This document shows, in pieces, positions 47,508 through 56,626 of a DNA stretch of 59,845 bases. Location of the stretch: the NCBI GenBank assembly GCA_029565065.1, contig JAKQOW010000036.1, forward strand, positions 1 through 59,845, in the 5' to 3' direction. The notes under the pieces are model-generated. The model saw nothing but the letters and a program-made list of their open reading frames with translations, had not been told where the DNA came from and ran no database searches. Every line of letters begins with the position of its first letter. Position 1 is the stretch's first letter. The position numbers were made by a program, and so were the translations under genes. Source of the stretch: Acidobacteriota bacterium (GTDB lineage Bacteria > Acidobacteriota > JAAYUB01).

Positions 47508-50500
47508 ATGTCCGAATCACCGCGCAAGAAATTCAAAGTGCCCTGGCCCGTGCGCCTGCTGGTCTATGCCGCCCTGGTAACGGCCGCCACCTGGTGGTTC
47601 CTCAACTCGCCCCTGCTCAAATCCGTGCTGCTCAATGCCGTCAACTCCCGCCTGGCCAAGGAAACCGGCCTGCAACTGGTGGTGCGGGATTGGGATTACA
47701 ACCTGTTTCGCGGCACCGTCCAGGCCCGTGAACTGGCGGTCGTTTCCCCATCCGGTTCGTTCTTCTGCCGCATTCCGGAGCTGCGCCTGGCTCTGGATCC
47801 CGGCGACATGCTCCAGGGGCGGTTGACGCCGGTGTCCCTCGAGGTGATCGGCCTGGATCTGGTGCTCAACCTGCCGGCCGAAGACCTGACTGTCCGGGAG
47901 CGGGAACCGAGCGGCGAACTCGACCTGAAGTTCCAGTCGATCATCCTGCGGCGATGCCGGGTCCGCTGCCGCGACGTGTCGATCCCGCTGGACGGCACCA
48001 TCGGTCGATTCGACCTGCGGATCGACAAGGACCGACGGCAGCCGGGCTACCAGGTTCGGCTCGACGTGGCCGACGCCGTGTTCCGCCAGGACCGGCGGCG
48101 TCTGCCGCTGGACACGTTCTCCCTGCGGGGCACGGTGACGGCGGACGAGTTGGAGTTCAGGGAAATCGCGATCGCTTCGCCGCTGCTGGAATGGCGCGGC
48201 GCCCTGCGGCTCAAGACCGAGGCGCCCCTGCAGTTGGCGGCTGAAGGGAAGGGCACGATCGGACTGGGACTTGCCCGGCTGCTGGAACCCGACCTCCCGG
48301 TTGAGTTGGGCGGGCGGGTGGCGTTGGCCGGCCGGGTGGCGGTCCGCGACGGGGTGCTGGCTGACCTGGCGGCCGAACTGTCGGCGCCCGCGCTGGCGGT
48401 CAACCAGGTGTCGATGACGAACCTGTTCGTACAAGTCGCGATGCGCGACGGCGAGCTGGTCACGGACACCTTCCAGTTCAGTCTGGACGGCGGTGGCGCC
48501 GTGACCGGCCAGTGGGGGTACTCGCCGGAATCCCGCGCCATCCGCTATGCCGGCCGGCTGGCCAATCTCGAGCTGGGCCAGTTCCACACGGGCGGCCTCA
48601 TCAACCATCCCGTCGACGGGGTGATCGACGGCGAGTTGGAACTGGGTCTGGCGCCCGGCGGTTCGCCGAAAATCCGGTGGGACGGCGTGATCGCCGGCAT
48701 GTCGGTGCAACTCCCATCCAAAGCGCACTTCTATCGGGCTGAATTCATCCAGGGGCGGCTGGCCTTGGACGACGGCGAAATCAGCTTCGAACTGGACAAC
48801 GCGCTGGGCGAAGGCATGCTCATCCAGGGTAAGGGGCGGGTGCGGGACGGCGAGGTGTGGGTGGATCCCATGCGGGTCTGGGTGCCGGCCGAAGAGGAGG
48901 CGCAGGGCCTGTTGGCGCGCGTCGCCCGGCTGTCGGATAAGTTGAAAGCCAAGCTCGACATGGTTCAGATCTACGGCCAGACGGAGTTCACCGGCCGCCT
49001 GCATCTCAAGGGGAGTTTCCCCGACGTCGACGGCCAGTTGTCCGTGGGCGGGCTGGACATGGCGGGAGTGCGGTGGCGGGATGTCCGCCTCCCGTTCCAA
49101 CTCGATCGGAACTCCCTGCGGGTACGGGGCGGCGTGCTCGACGGGACAAACCAGCGCGCGGGATTCGACTTGAACCTTCGCCTGGAGCCGGATACCCATC
49201 TGGACGCCATCTCCGTCGACTGCCGGGCGTTGGACTGGCAGTCGCTGGAACGCACTCTGGAATTCGTCGGCCTGGAGTTTGGTGCATCCAAGCCGTCCGC
49301 GTTCCTGCGCGGGAACCTGACCGGTGCCCTGAACCTGGCCCTGCCCGAAGGCCAGCCGGGTGAGGGGAGCTGGGACATCCGCATCGGCGGCGTCCGCCTC
49401 AAGAATCAGCCGCTGGGCCTCATCCAGGCTACAGGGCGGCTGGCCGGGGATGTGGCGCATTTCGACCAGCTGGCGATCCGCGGGCCGGCAGTGGACCTGT
49501 CCGCCGGCGGCAGTTGGAATACCGATACAAACCAGGTGGAAGCGGCCGGGGCGCTGCGCCGCCTCGCGCTGAAGGATCTGCCCCAACTGCGCGACGCCGG
49601 TGTCGAAGGCACGCTGGCGGGAACATTCGAGCTGCGGGGCCGGCTGAGCCAGCCGGAGGTCGCCGCCACCTTCACCAGCGATCGCTTGATGTTCCAGGGC
49701 GAACCGTTCGGCGACCTGAACCTGGTGGCTCGGTACGAGGGCGACAAGGTGTATTTCTCCCTGCGCACCGACTACCGGGAGAACAAATACCAGACCCTGG
49801 GTGTGGTCACCCTGGGCGCGGAACCGATTCTGGACGGCCGGGTGTTTTTGGACGACGTGCAGATTCAGCCGTTCCTGCGCCAGGCGGGCGTACCGCACGC
49901 CGACGAAACGCGGGGCACCGTCACGGGCGAGATGTTCGTGACCTACCCCTTCAATAAGCCTGAGGAGATGGAGGTCACGGCCCGGTTCGACGAGATCGGT
50001 CTGACTTTCCGTCATCTGCAGCTGCGGAACTCCCAGCCGGTGACCCTGCAGGTGCTCGACCGGCGGCTCACGCTGCGTAACACCGAACTGCAGCTCAATG
50101 CGGCCAAGCTGGCCATTCAGGGCGAGCTGTCCGTGTTCCCGTTCGACGAGCTCCGCGTGTTCGTGGGCGGCACGCTGAAAGCCGATCTGCTGCAGCCCTT
50201 CTATCCGGAGCTGTTTCCCGCCGGGACGGTCAAGCTGCAGGCGACCGTGCAGGGGAAAGTGGGCAATCCAACGGTCTCCGGTCGGGTGGAATTCCAGGAC
50301 GCCGCACTGAAGATCCGCAAACCGGAGCTGGCGCTGTCCAAGATCAACGGCGTGCTGGAGCTGTCCCGGCATTCCATCCGGACCGAGCGGATCCAGATGG
50401 ACTCCACCTACGGGCCGTTGGAGATCCACGGCGAATGCCGTCTGGACCAGCTGGAACCGGTGCTCTGGAACGTGTACGCGAACAGCGACCGGCTCAGCGT

Positions 50501-51428
50501 GCCGTTCCCCAAGGGATTTCTGTCCGAGGTGAGCGGTCGCCTCCATTTACAGGGGCGGCCCGGCCGGTCGGTGCTGGGTGGCGATCTCTGGATCGAGCGG
50601 GCCGCCCCGCTGCAGAACGTGGACCTCGTGGGCTTCGTCCAACTGCTGGCGGGCATGGAATTCTCCAGCGGCGGGAACGGCTCCGGGAAGCTGTTCACCG
50701 AGACCACGCTGAACCTGAATCTCAAGGGCGAACGGTCCGTCCGTATCGAAACGGACAGCCTGGACATCATCGGCAGCGTGGACTTGCAGATCAAGGGGTC
50801 ACTGGACCAGCCGGTGGTCCGCGGCGCCCTGGTGGTCAACAACGGCGAGATCATGTTCCGGATGAACCGGTTCACCGTGGACCGGGGTCTGATCTCGTTC
50901 ATCAATCCGGCGGAGGTCGATCCGGAACTCAATCTGCAGATATCGAGCGACATCAAGGATTACCACATCATCGTCCGGCTCGAGGGCTCCACGTCGCGGA
51001 TGAAGACGCAGCTGGTGTCCGTGCCCAACCTGTCCGCCGCCGAGATCGTCCAGCTCATCACATCGGGCCAGGCGCCCGAGAGCACGTCCCGGGCCCAGGT
51101 GATCACGCCGTCGGGAGCGGACTACTCGGCCGTGCTCAGCCAGCTGGTGTCGGTGGCCGTGGAGCAACGGCTCAAACAGGTGGTGGGATTCGACACCATC
51201 TCCGTGGACGCGCAGCTTTCCGATACCGATTCCGCCAGCAGCACCCGAGTCACCGTGGGCAAGCAGGTGGTCAAGGACCTGTTCGTGACGTATTCACGCA
51301 GCGTGTCCAGCAGTGAAAAAGACATGATTGTGATTGAGTACCGCCTGTCCCCCCGCGTGACCATCGTGGCCACCGAGGACGAGCGGGGCTATTTCGGGCT
51401 CGATTTCCGGTTCAAACGCAAATTCTGA
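47508..51428 (+). CDS. TamB-like translocation/lipid-transport protein (AsmA-like, DUF490)
   Basis: 1306 residues: an N-terminal membrane anchor (about 13-35), a very long beta-strand repeat region typical of AsmA-like bridge proteins, and a C-terminal TamB (DUF490) domain (about 950-1306). The last segment contains SFINPAEVDPELNL, IIVRLEGSTSRMKTQL and VPNLSAAEIVQLITSG. TamB spans the periplasm from inner membrane to an Omp85 partner and is linked to outer-membrane protein assembly and phospholipid transport. The start is set at ATG 47508; a GTG at 47490 would add six residues. It is followed 19 bases later by an Omp85 gene, the expected TamA-type partner, in the order tamB-omp85. Confidence 0.92.
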   Translation: MSESPRKKFKVPWPVRLLVYAALVTAATWWFLNSPLLKSVLLNAVNSRLAKETGLQLVVRDWDYNLFRGTVQARELAVVSPSGSFFCRIPELRLALDPGDMLQGRLTPVSLEVIGLDLVLNLPAEDLTVREREPSGELDLKFQSIILRRCRVRCRDVSIPLDGTIGRFDLRIDKDRRQPGYQVRLDVADAVFRQDRRRLPLDTFSLRGTVTADELEFREIAIASPLLEWRGALRLKTEAPLQLAAEGKGTIGLGLARLLEPDLPVELGGRVALAGRVAVRDGVLADLAAELSAPALAVNQVSMTNLFVQVAMRDGELVTDTFQFSLDGGGAVTGQWGYSPESRAIRYAGRLANLELGQFHTGGLINHPVDGVIDGELELGLAPGGSPKIRWDGVIAGMSVQLPSKAHFYRAEFIQGRLALDDGEISFELDNALGEGMLIQGKGRVRDGEVWVDPMRVWVPAEEEAQGLLARVARLSDKLKAKLDMVQIYGQTEFTGRLHLKGSFPDVDGQLSVGGLDMAGVRWRDVRLPFQLDRNSLRVRGGVLDGTNQRAGFDLNLRLEPDTHLDAISVDCRALDWQSLERTLEFVGLEFGASKPSAFLRGNLTGALNLALPEGQPGEGSWDIRIGGVRLKNQPLGLIQATGRLAGDVAHFDQLAIRGPAVDLSAGGSWNTDTNQVEAAGALRRLALKDLPQLRDAGVEGTLAGTFELRGRLSQPEVAATFTSDRLMFQGEPFGDLNLVARYEGDKVYFSLRTDYRENKYQTLGVVTLGAEPILDGRVFLDDVQIQPFLRQAGVPHADETRGTVTGEMFVTYPFNKPEEMEVTARFDEIGLTFRHLQLRNSQPVTLQVLDRRLTLRNTELQLNAAKLAIQGELSVFPFDELRVFVGGTLKADLLQPFYPELFPAGTVKLQATVQGKVGNPTVSGRVEFQDAALKIRKPELALSKINGVLELSRHSIRTERIQMDSTYGPLEIHGECRLDQLEPVLWNVYANSDRLSVPFPKGFLSEVSGRLHLQGRPGRSVLGGDLWIERAAPLQNVDLVGFVQLLAGMEFSSGGNGSGKLFTETTLNLNLKGERSVRIETDSLDIIGSVDLQIKGSLDQPVVRGALVVNNGEIMFRMNRFTVDRGLISFINPAEVDPELNLQISSDIKDYHIIVRLEGSTSRMKTQLVSVPNLSAAEIVQLITSGQAPESTSRAQVITPSGADYSAVLSQLVSVAVEQRLKQVVGFDTISVDAQLSDTDSASSTRVTVGKQVVKDLFVTYSRSVSSSEKDMIVIEYRLSPRVTIVATEDERGYFGLDFRFKRKF

Positions 51429-51447
51429 GGGGCCGCGGGAACGGGAG

Positions 51448-54153
51448 ATGCGGTACGTGCTGACGATCATCGGGATGCTGCTGGCGCTGCCGGCGATGCC
51501 GCCGGGGCAGACGCCCGCCGGTGCGCCCCCGTCATCCCGGGCGGCCGCGGTGGTTTTCGAGATCGATCCGCCGGAATTTGACCAGGTGGATATCGCCACC
51601 CTGGAGCGCGTGGCCGGCATCCAGACCGGTACCCCCCTCGACGCCCGCGTGTTTCAGAACGCCTGTAAGAACCTTTACCAGCTGGGCATTTTCCGGAAGG
51701 TCGCGGTGTACACCCTGCCGGCGGCGGCGGAGGGGCGGCGCGTGATCTTCCGGTTGGCGGCCCACCCGCGCCTGCAGCGCATCGAGCTGCGACGGGTCCG
51801 GCGCTTCAACGTCCGGACGCTGATGAAGGAACTGGGCCTGGCCAAGGGGGACCTGCTCACCGAAACGGTCCTGACCGCGGCCCGCGAGCGGCTGCTGGAA
51901 CTCTACCGGGAGGCGGGGTATCTCGACGCGGCCGGGGAATTTCGCGTGCTGCCGAAGGGCCGCCTGCAGATCGAAGTCACCGAGGGGAAGCGCTACCGGC
52001 TGATGCCGGTCCAGGTGGAACTGCTCGAAGGCACTCTCCTACCGGACGTGTCGCGCGTCGTCGGCCGGCTGAGCTACAAGTACCTGTCGCAGCAGCTCCT
52101 GGAGCGTCTGGTCCGCGATCTCCGGCGGAGCTACCACGAGGCCGGCTATCCCGCGGTCCGCATCGAGCGGTTCGAATCCCCGGGCCGCCTGCCGGCTTCG
52201 GTCCAGCCGGTCATCCTGCTGGAGACCGGGCCGCCCGTCGCCATCCGCGTCGAAGGGGGCAAGATGTCGCCCGGCGAAATCCGCGAGACGCTGGCCGTCT
52301 ACCGCCTGGGCGACGTCAGCGTCTTCGCCGAAGAACTCAGCCGGAATGACCTGAAAACGTTCCTGGAGGGACAGGGGCGGGTAGTCACGGCGGTCGCCTC
52401 CCGGCGGGAGGAGGATCCGGAAACGGGACGGATTCTCCTCGTGTTCCAGGTCGAGACGATGCCGCGGGAGAAGATCCCCGTGGAACTCTCGGGCAACGTG
52501 TCGTTCACCCGCCAGGCAATCGTCGAGGGCACGGGGCTGCCCCAGAGCGTGCCGCACATCTCGGCCGAGACGGCGGAACCGCTGGCCAGCGAGGTGCGGA
52601 CGCTGTACAACGCGGCCGGCTGGCTGGATGCGCAGGTGACCTGGACCGCCGTGGCGGAGGGCGGCCAAAACACGCTGCGGCTTGAAGTCACCGAAGGCGA
52701 ACGCTACCGGATGGGCGCTTTCACGTTGGGCGATAACTTTCCCCAGCGCGAAGAGTTTGCGCGGCGGCTGGACGGGTTTCGGGACCAGCCGTATACCGCC
52801 GGGCTGGTGGAGCAGTTGCGGCAGACGGTCATCGACTTCTGCTCCGGCCGGGGGTACATCGTCGATCGACTGGCGCTCAAGGACCAGCGCACCGACCATC
52901 GGGTGGACCTGACGCTCGAGCCGGAGCTGGATGGGCCCTACCAGGTGGACAACGTGGTGGTGATCAGCCCGGGCGCCACGGTGCCCCGCGAGATGAACAA
53001 GCTGATCCGCCTGCAGGGCGGCGGCCCGCTGGACATCCAGTCGGTCTATCAGGCCGAGAACCGGCTGTACGGGTCGGGCATATTCGAGGATGTGTCGGTG
53101 ACGGTGCCCGTCGTTCACGGCCGGGAGCAGAGCCGGAACGTGGTCCTGAAGCTCGTCGAAGCGCCCCGCTACACCTTCGGTTACGGTTTCGGTTACCAGG
53201 ACTTTGAAGGTTTCCGCGGGCTGCTCGAGTGGACCGACAACAATTTCCTCGGCCGGACACTGAGCCTCGGCACTCTGTTCCGGCTCAGCGAAAAGAAAAT
53301 CCTCGGCCAGGTTTCAGTGAACGACCAGGACCTGTTCTGGGGACGCTACCCCCTGACGCTCTCCATCTACGGCCTGCAGGAGGACCGGGTCTCGTTCAAG
53401 ACCAAGCGGTTCAGCGTCGTCGGCCAGAGCAGCATCCAGACCGGCCGCCACACGGTCTGGCTGTTCCGGCTGGGATTCGAGAACATCACCAACTACGACA
53501 TCCAGGAGGGGCTCGATCCGGGCGAGATCGAGCGGGACGAACAGCCTATCACTCTGCCATCGTTTGCGGTGACCTACGTCAATGACAGCCGGGACAACCT
53601 GATGGATGCCACCCGGGGCCGTCAGCGCACGTTCACCGTGATGATGGCGCCGAAAATCCTCGGCGCCGACACCGGCTTCACCAAATTGTATTTCCAGGAA
53701 CAGCACAACTACCGGCTCGGATCGCACCTGGTCGCGGCGCTCTCGCTGCGGATGGGCTGGATTCTCAACCACTCCAGCGCCGCCGACGTGCCGATCAGCG
53801 AAAAGTTCTTCGCCGGCGGCTCGTCCACCCTGCGCGCGTACGAGACGGAGCGGGCCGGCCCGCTGGATCCCGTGACGAACGAACCGTTGGGCGGCAACGC
53901 CCTGATCATCGGCAACGCCGAATTGCGCTTCCCCATCTACCGGCTCCTGCACGGCGCGCTGTTCTACGATGTCGGCAACGTCTTCACCGACATGTCGTCG
54001 GTGTGCTGGCCCGACGTGGCCCACATCGTGGGATTCGGTTTCCGGATCAATACGCCGGTCGTGCCGATCCGGCTGGACTTCGGATTGTCCCTGAAAGACA
54101 TCCCCAACGACAAGAACAACCAGTTCTATATCACCATCGGGAATCCGTTCTGA
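51448..54153 (+). CDS. Omp85-family outer-membrane protein with about seven POTRA domains
   Basis: 901 residues: a signal peptide (about 1-20), then seven consecutive POTRA-like units of 73-82 residues (starting near 34, 108, 181, 263, 341, 420 and 498), each with a paired helix region and an LxxLYxxxGY- or LYxxGxF-type turn. A 16-strand barrel follows from about 577. The conserved loop-6 motif (VRGF/Y) reads LRAYE, keeping the Arg. The protein ends in Phe, as barrel proteins do. E. coli TamA has three POTRAs and BamA five. The gene lies between TamB and a SurA-like protein, so it is a TamA-type partner by context and BamA-like by length. GGAGATG includes the start. Confidence 0.92.
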   Translation: MRYVLTIIGMLLALPAMPPGQTPAGAPPSSRAAAVVFEIDPPEFDQVDIATLERVAGIQTGTPLDARVFQNACKNLYQLGIFRKVAVYTLPAAAEGRRVIFRLAAHPRLQRIELRRVRRFNVRTLMKELGLAKGDLLTETVLTAARERLLELYREAGYLDAAGEFRVLPKGRLQIEVTEGKRYRLMPVQVELLEGTLLPDVSRVVGRLSYKYLSQQLLERLVRDLRRSYHEAGYPAVRIERFESPGRLPASVQPVILLETGPPVAIRVEGGKMSPGEIRETLAVYRLGDVSVFAEELSRNDLKTFLEGQGRVVTAVASRREEDPETGRILLVFQVETMPREKIPVELSGNVSFTRQAIVEGTGLPQSVPHISAETAEPLASEVRTLYNAAGWLDAQVTWTAVAEGGQNTLRLEVTEGERYRMGAFTLGDNFPQREEFARRLDGFRDQPYTAGLVEQLRQTVIDFCSGRGYIVDRLALKDQRTDHRVDLTLEPELDGPYQVDNVVVISPGATVPREMNKLIRLQGGGPLDIQSVYQAENRLYGSGIFEDVSVTVPVVHGREQSRNVVLKLVEAPRYTFGYGFGYQDFEGFRGLLEWTDNNFLGRTLSLGTLFRLSEKKILGQVSVNDQDLFWGRYPLTLSIYGLQEDRVSFKTKRFSVVGQSSIQTGRHTVWLFRLGFENITNYDIQEGLDPGEIERDEQPITLPSFAVTYVNDSRDNLMDATRGRQRTFTVMMAPKILGADTGFTKLYFQEQHNYRLGSHLVAALSLRMGWILNHSSAADVPISEKFFAGGSSTLRAYETERAGPLDPVTNEPLGGNALIIGNAELRFPIYRLLHGALFYDVGNVFTDMSSVCWPDVAHIVGFGFRINTPVVPIRLDFGLSLKDIPNDKNNQFYITIGNPF

Positions 54154-54827
54154 TGCTGTACCGCGCCTTCATCATTCTGCTCGGTCTGGCCGCCGCTGTC
54201 ACCGGCAGCCTCTCCGCGCATCCTGCGGTGCAGCCGGACCCGCCGGACGAGCCGCAGCTTCAGGACCGGGTCGTGGCGGAAGTGAGCGGGATACCCGTTT
54301 CGCGACGCGAGCTGCTGTTCGTGGCCTCGCTCATCGAGGGCCGGGTGGTGGCACCCGACGAACGGTCCGTCCTCGAGACCGCGCTGAACCGGCTCTCGGA
54401 TCAGCTCATCATCCGCCAGGAGCTGGTCGACAGTATGGGGGATTCGGCGAAGACCGCCGATATCGAGACGATGGCGGCGCGGATTCGCGACCATTGCGGC
54501 GGGGCTGAGAAGCTGGCGGCGATCCAGGCGGTGTTCGCGATCACGCCGGCGGAATACGCCGATCTGGTGGAGCGCCAGGCGCTGGTGGTGGAGTTTCTCC
54601 GGACCTATTTCCGGCCCTTCGTGGTCATCGCGCCGGAGGAGATCACCGCGTTCTACACCGACGAGCTGTTGCCGCAACTGCCGCCCGACACGTCCGTCCC
54701 CCCGGTGGAGCAGGTGCGGGACTACGTTGTCCGGATCCTGGAACAGCGCAAGATCAACACCGAATTCACTGCCTGGATCGCCCAGCGGCGGGTGGAAGCG
54801 GCGATCCGCATCATCCCCGAGGATTAG
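54153..54827 (+). CDS. Periplasmic SurA-N-like chaperone fragment without PPIase domain
   Basis: 224 residues: a signal peptide (about 1-23), then RVVAEVSGIPVSRREL and LNRLSDQLIIRQELV, which follow the SurA/PrsA N-terminal chaperone pattern (a strand-turn, then an L-x-x-L-I-x-x-x-L-L-x-x-E helix), and a long helical C-terminus. No parvulin (PPIase) domain is present. The ATG shares its A with the Omp85 stop (TGATG), so translation is coupled. It probably escorts or stabilises outer-membrane protein substrates of the Omp85/TamB pair. The match is by pattern and context only. Confidence 0.72.
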   Translation: MLYRAFIILLGLAAAVTGSLSAHPAVQPDPPDEPQLQDRVVAEVSGIPVSRRELLFVASLIEGRVVAPDERSVLETALNRLSDQLIIRQELVDSMGDSAKTADIETMAARIRDHCGGAEKLAAIQAVFAITPAEYADLVERQALVVEFLRTYFRPFVVIAPEEITAFYTDELLPQLPPDTSVPPVEQVRDYVVRILEQRKINTEFTAWIAQRRVEAAIRIIPED

Positions 54828-54843
54828 CCGCGCGGCTGCCGCC

Positions 54844-55323
54844 TCAGTCAGCCGGGCGGAGAATCGCGCGGATGTCTTTTTCCAGCGTATCGTTCGGCGT
54901 CTCGATGATCCGGCCGGTTTCCAATCCGTCCAGCAGGAAGATGAAGGTGGGCACCCGCTCGATGTGCAGGCCGTCGGTCAGGCCGTCCGGGTCCTGCTTG
55001 GTGCGGTCCACGCCGATGTAGCGGATCCGGTCCGCCGGGAGCTTCAACGATTCGGTGATCTTGATGAACCGGGGCACCTGATCCAGACTGTCGGAACACC
55101 AGCTGCCGAACACCACCACCACTTCCAGCTCCGCCGGCAGGACGCCGACAGCCGCCAGCGTCTCGGCGTCGGGCGTGTAGGCCGTGTAATTCGCCCGGTA
55201 GGATTCAAAACGGTCCAGAATTTCGGCGGCCGTGAAGGTGCCGCGCACGATGGGCAGATCAACGGCCAGGGCGTGGCTGCAGCATGCGGCGAGCACGACG
55301 CCCGTCAGAATTTTCCAGATCAT
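54844..55323 (-). CDS. Exported thioredoxin-like protein with WCSD active site
   Basis: 159 residues: a signal peptide (about 1-20), a helical region, then a thioredoxin-like fold with VVVFGSWCSDSLDQVPRF and the cis-Pro loop VPTFIFL. The second active-site Cys is Asp (W-C-S-D), so a dithiol/disulfide cycle within one protein is not possible. A peroxiredoxin-like, glutathionylation or non-redox role is more likely. GAGGAGG lies 4 bases before the ATG and a near-ideal promoter upstream. Convergent with the SurA-like gene, 16 bases apart. Confidence 0.85.
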   Translation of the reverse strand: MIWKILTGVVLAACCSHALAVDLPIVRGTFTAAEILDRFESYRANYTAYTPDAETLAAVGVLPAELEVVVVFGSWCSDSLDQVPRFIKITESLKLPADRIRYIGVDRTKQDPDGLTDGLHIERVPTFIFLLDGLETGRIIETPNDTLEKDIRAILRPAD

Positions 55324-55350
55324 GTTGCCTCCTCGCGATGAGTCGGGGGC

Positions 55351-55379
55351 ATTATAACCGCCCCCGCCCGCATTGTAAA
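55351..55379 (-). promoter_or_regulatory. Sigma-70 promoter for the thioredoxin-like gene
   Basis: On the minus strand, TTTACA (55379-55374), a 17-bp spacer and a perfect TATAAT (55356-55351), 28 bases before the ATG. One of the best promoters in the window. Confidence 0.8.
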
Positions 55380-55450
55380 TCCGGCGGCCGTCGCCGGGTG
55401 TCCGGGGTGTGCTATACTGGGCGCTTATTTCCGGCTGGCGGGTCTGGGCC

Positions 55451-56626
55451 GTGGACACAGCGTGCGTATTGGGACGAGTCGAAGGTTATCAGCCGGCCGC
55501 ACTCCGGGCGTTTCTGGAGGGCGGGTGGCGGGAGTTGTCCGGACGGGGGCCGGAGTTTCGTGCCGGCGACCGCGTGCTGCTGAAGCCGAACCTGCTCGCC
55601 GGCCGGCCGCCGGAGCGGGCGGTGAACACGCATCCCGAGGTGGTGGGCGCCGTGGCGTCGTTCCTGGCGGACCAGGGGTGCCGGCTGTTTCTCGGCGACA
55701 GTCCGTCCCTGGAGAGCACCGCCCACGCCGTGGCCGCGGCCGGCTACGCGCCGGTCATAGCGCGCTACGGCATCACTCCGGTATCGTTCCACCGGGGGCG
55801 GGAGGTGCCCGCCCGCAACCGGCGGTTTTTCAGCCGGCTGTATCTGTTCGAGGATTTCGCCGGGTTCGACCATGTGGTGAACCTGCCCAAGCTCAAGACG
55901 CACACCCAGATGGGCCTGACGCTGGGGGTCAAGAATCTGTTCGGCTTCGTGCCGGGCAAGCGCAAGGCGGCGTATCACCTGAGTGCGGGCGGCGACGAGG
56001 CCGTCTTCGCCCGGCTGATGCTGGAAATCGCCGACACCGTCAACCCGACGCTCACGGTGCTGGATGGAGTCCTGGCCATGGAGGGGGACGGTCCCGGCCA
56101 GGGTACGCCCCGGAGCGTCGGCCTGATGATGATGTCCCGGAACTGCGTGGCGCTCGATGCGGTCGTCGGTCGGGTGACGGGCGTGCCGCTGGCGCGGCAC
56201 CCCATCGTGCGCGAGGCGCTCGCCGCCGGCCTCTCCGGCGCCGACTGGCGGCAGACGGTTCGCTTCGGGCCGTCGGTGGAGGAACTGGCGGTGACCGGGT
56301 TCCGGCTGCCCGAGCGCGGCGACGCCCAGTGGCGGCTGCCCCGTGTCGCCGTACGGGTGTTCACCAGCACCTGGACCTCGCGGCCCTGGATCCGTCCGGA
56401 TGCGTGCCGGTACTGCCGACAGTGCATGGCCATCTGTCCCGTCCAGGCAATCGGCGATCAGGGTGGACGACAACTCCGGGTGGACCCGGGGCGCTGCGTC
56501 CGCTGCTGGTGCTGCCACGAGGTGTGTCCCCATGACGCCATCGGTATCCGGGAAGGAGCAGGACTCCGGGCGATGACACGGTTCGGCCGCTGGTGGCGCA
56601 AACTCCAAGACAAGGACACTCCATGA
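55451..56626 (+). CDS. DUF362-domain protein with C-terminal 2[4Fe-4S] ferredoxin module
   Basis: 391 residues from the GTG at 55451; the frame is open to 55409 but a TATACT (55413-55418) there is a likely -10 box. The DUF362 domain (about 1-290) shows LLKPNLL, THPEVV, GDSP and NLPKLKTHTQMGLTLGVKNLFG. The C-terminus has two four-Cys clusters (CRYCRQCMAICP and CVRCWCCHEVCP). Proteins of this type are predicted iron-sulfur oxidoreductase or cluster-handling proteins; no reaction is established to my knowledge. Its stop overlaps the next ATG (ATGA), linking it to an M23 peptidase, an odd pairing. Confidence 0.85.
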   Translation: MDTACVLGRVEGYQPAALRAFLEGGWRELSGRGPEFRAGDRVLLKPNLLAGRPPERAVNTHPEVVGAVASFLADQGCRLFLGDSPSLESTAHAVAAAGYAPVIARYGITPVSFHRGREVPARNRRFFSRLYLFEDFAGFDHVVNLPKLKTHTQMGLTLGVKNLFGFVPGKRKAAYHLSAGGDEAVFARLMLEIADTVNPTLTVLDGVLAMEGDGPGQGTPRSVGLMMMSRNCVALDAVVGRVTGVPLARHPIVREALAAGLSGADWRQTVRFGPSVEELAVTGFRLPERGDAQWRLPRVAVRVFTSTWTSRPWIRPDACRYCRQCMAICPVQAIGDQGGRQLRVDPGRCVRCWCCHEVCPHDAIGIREGAGLRAMTRFGRWWRKLQDKDTP

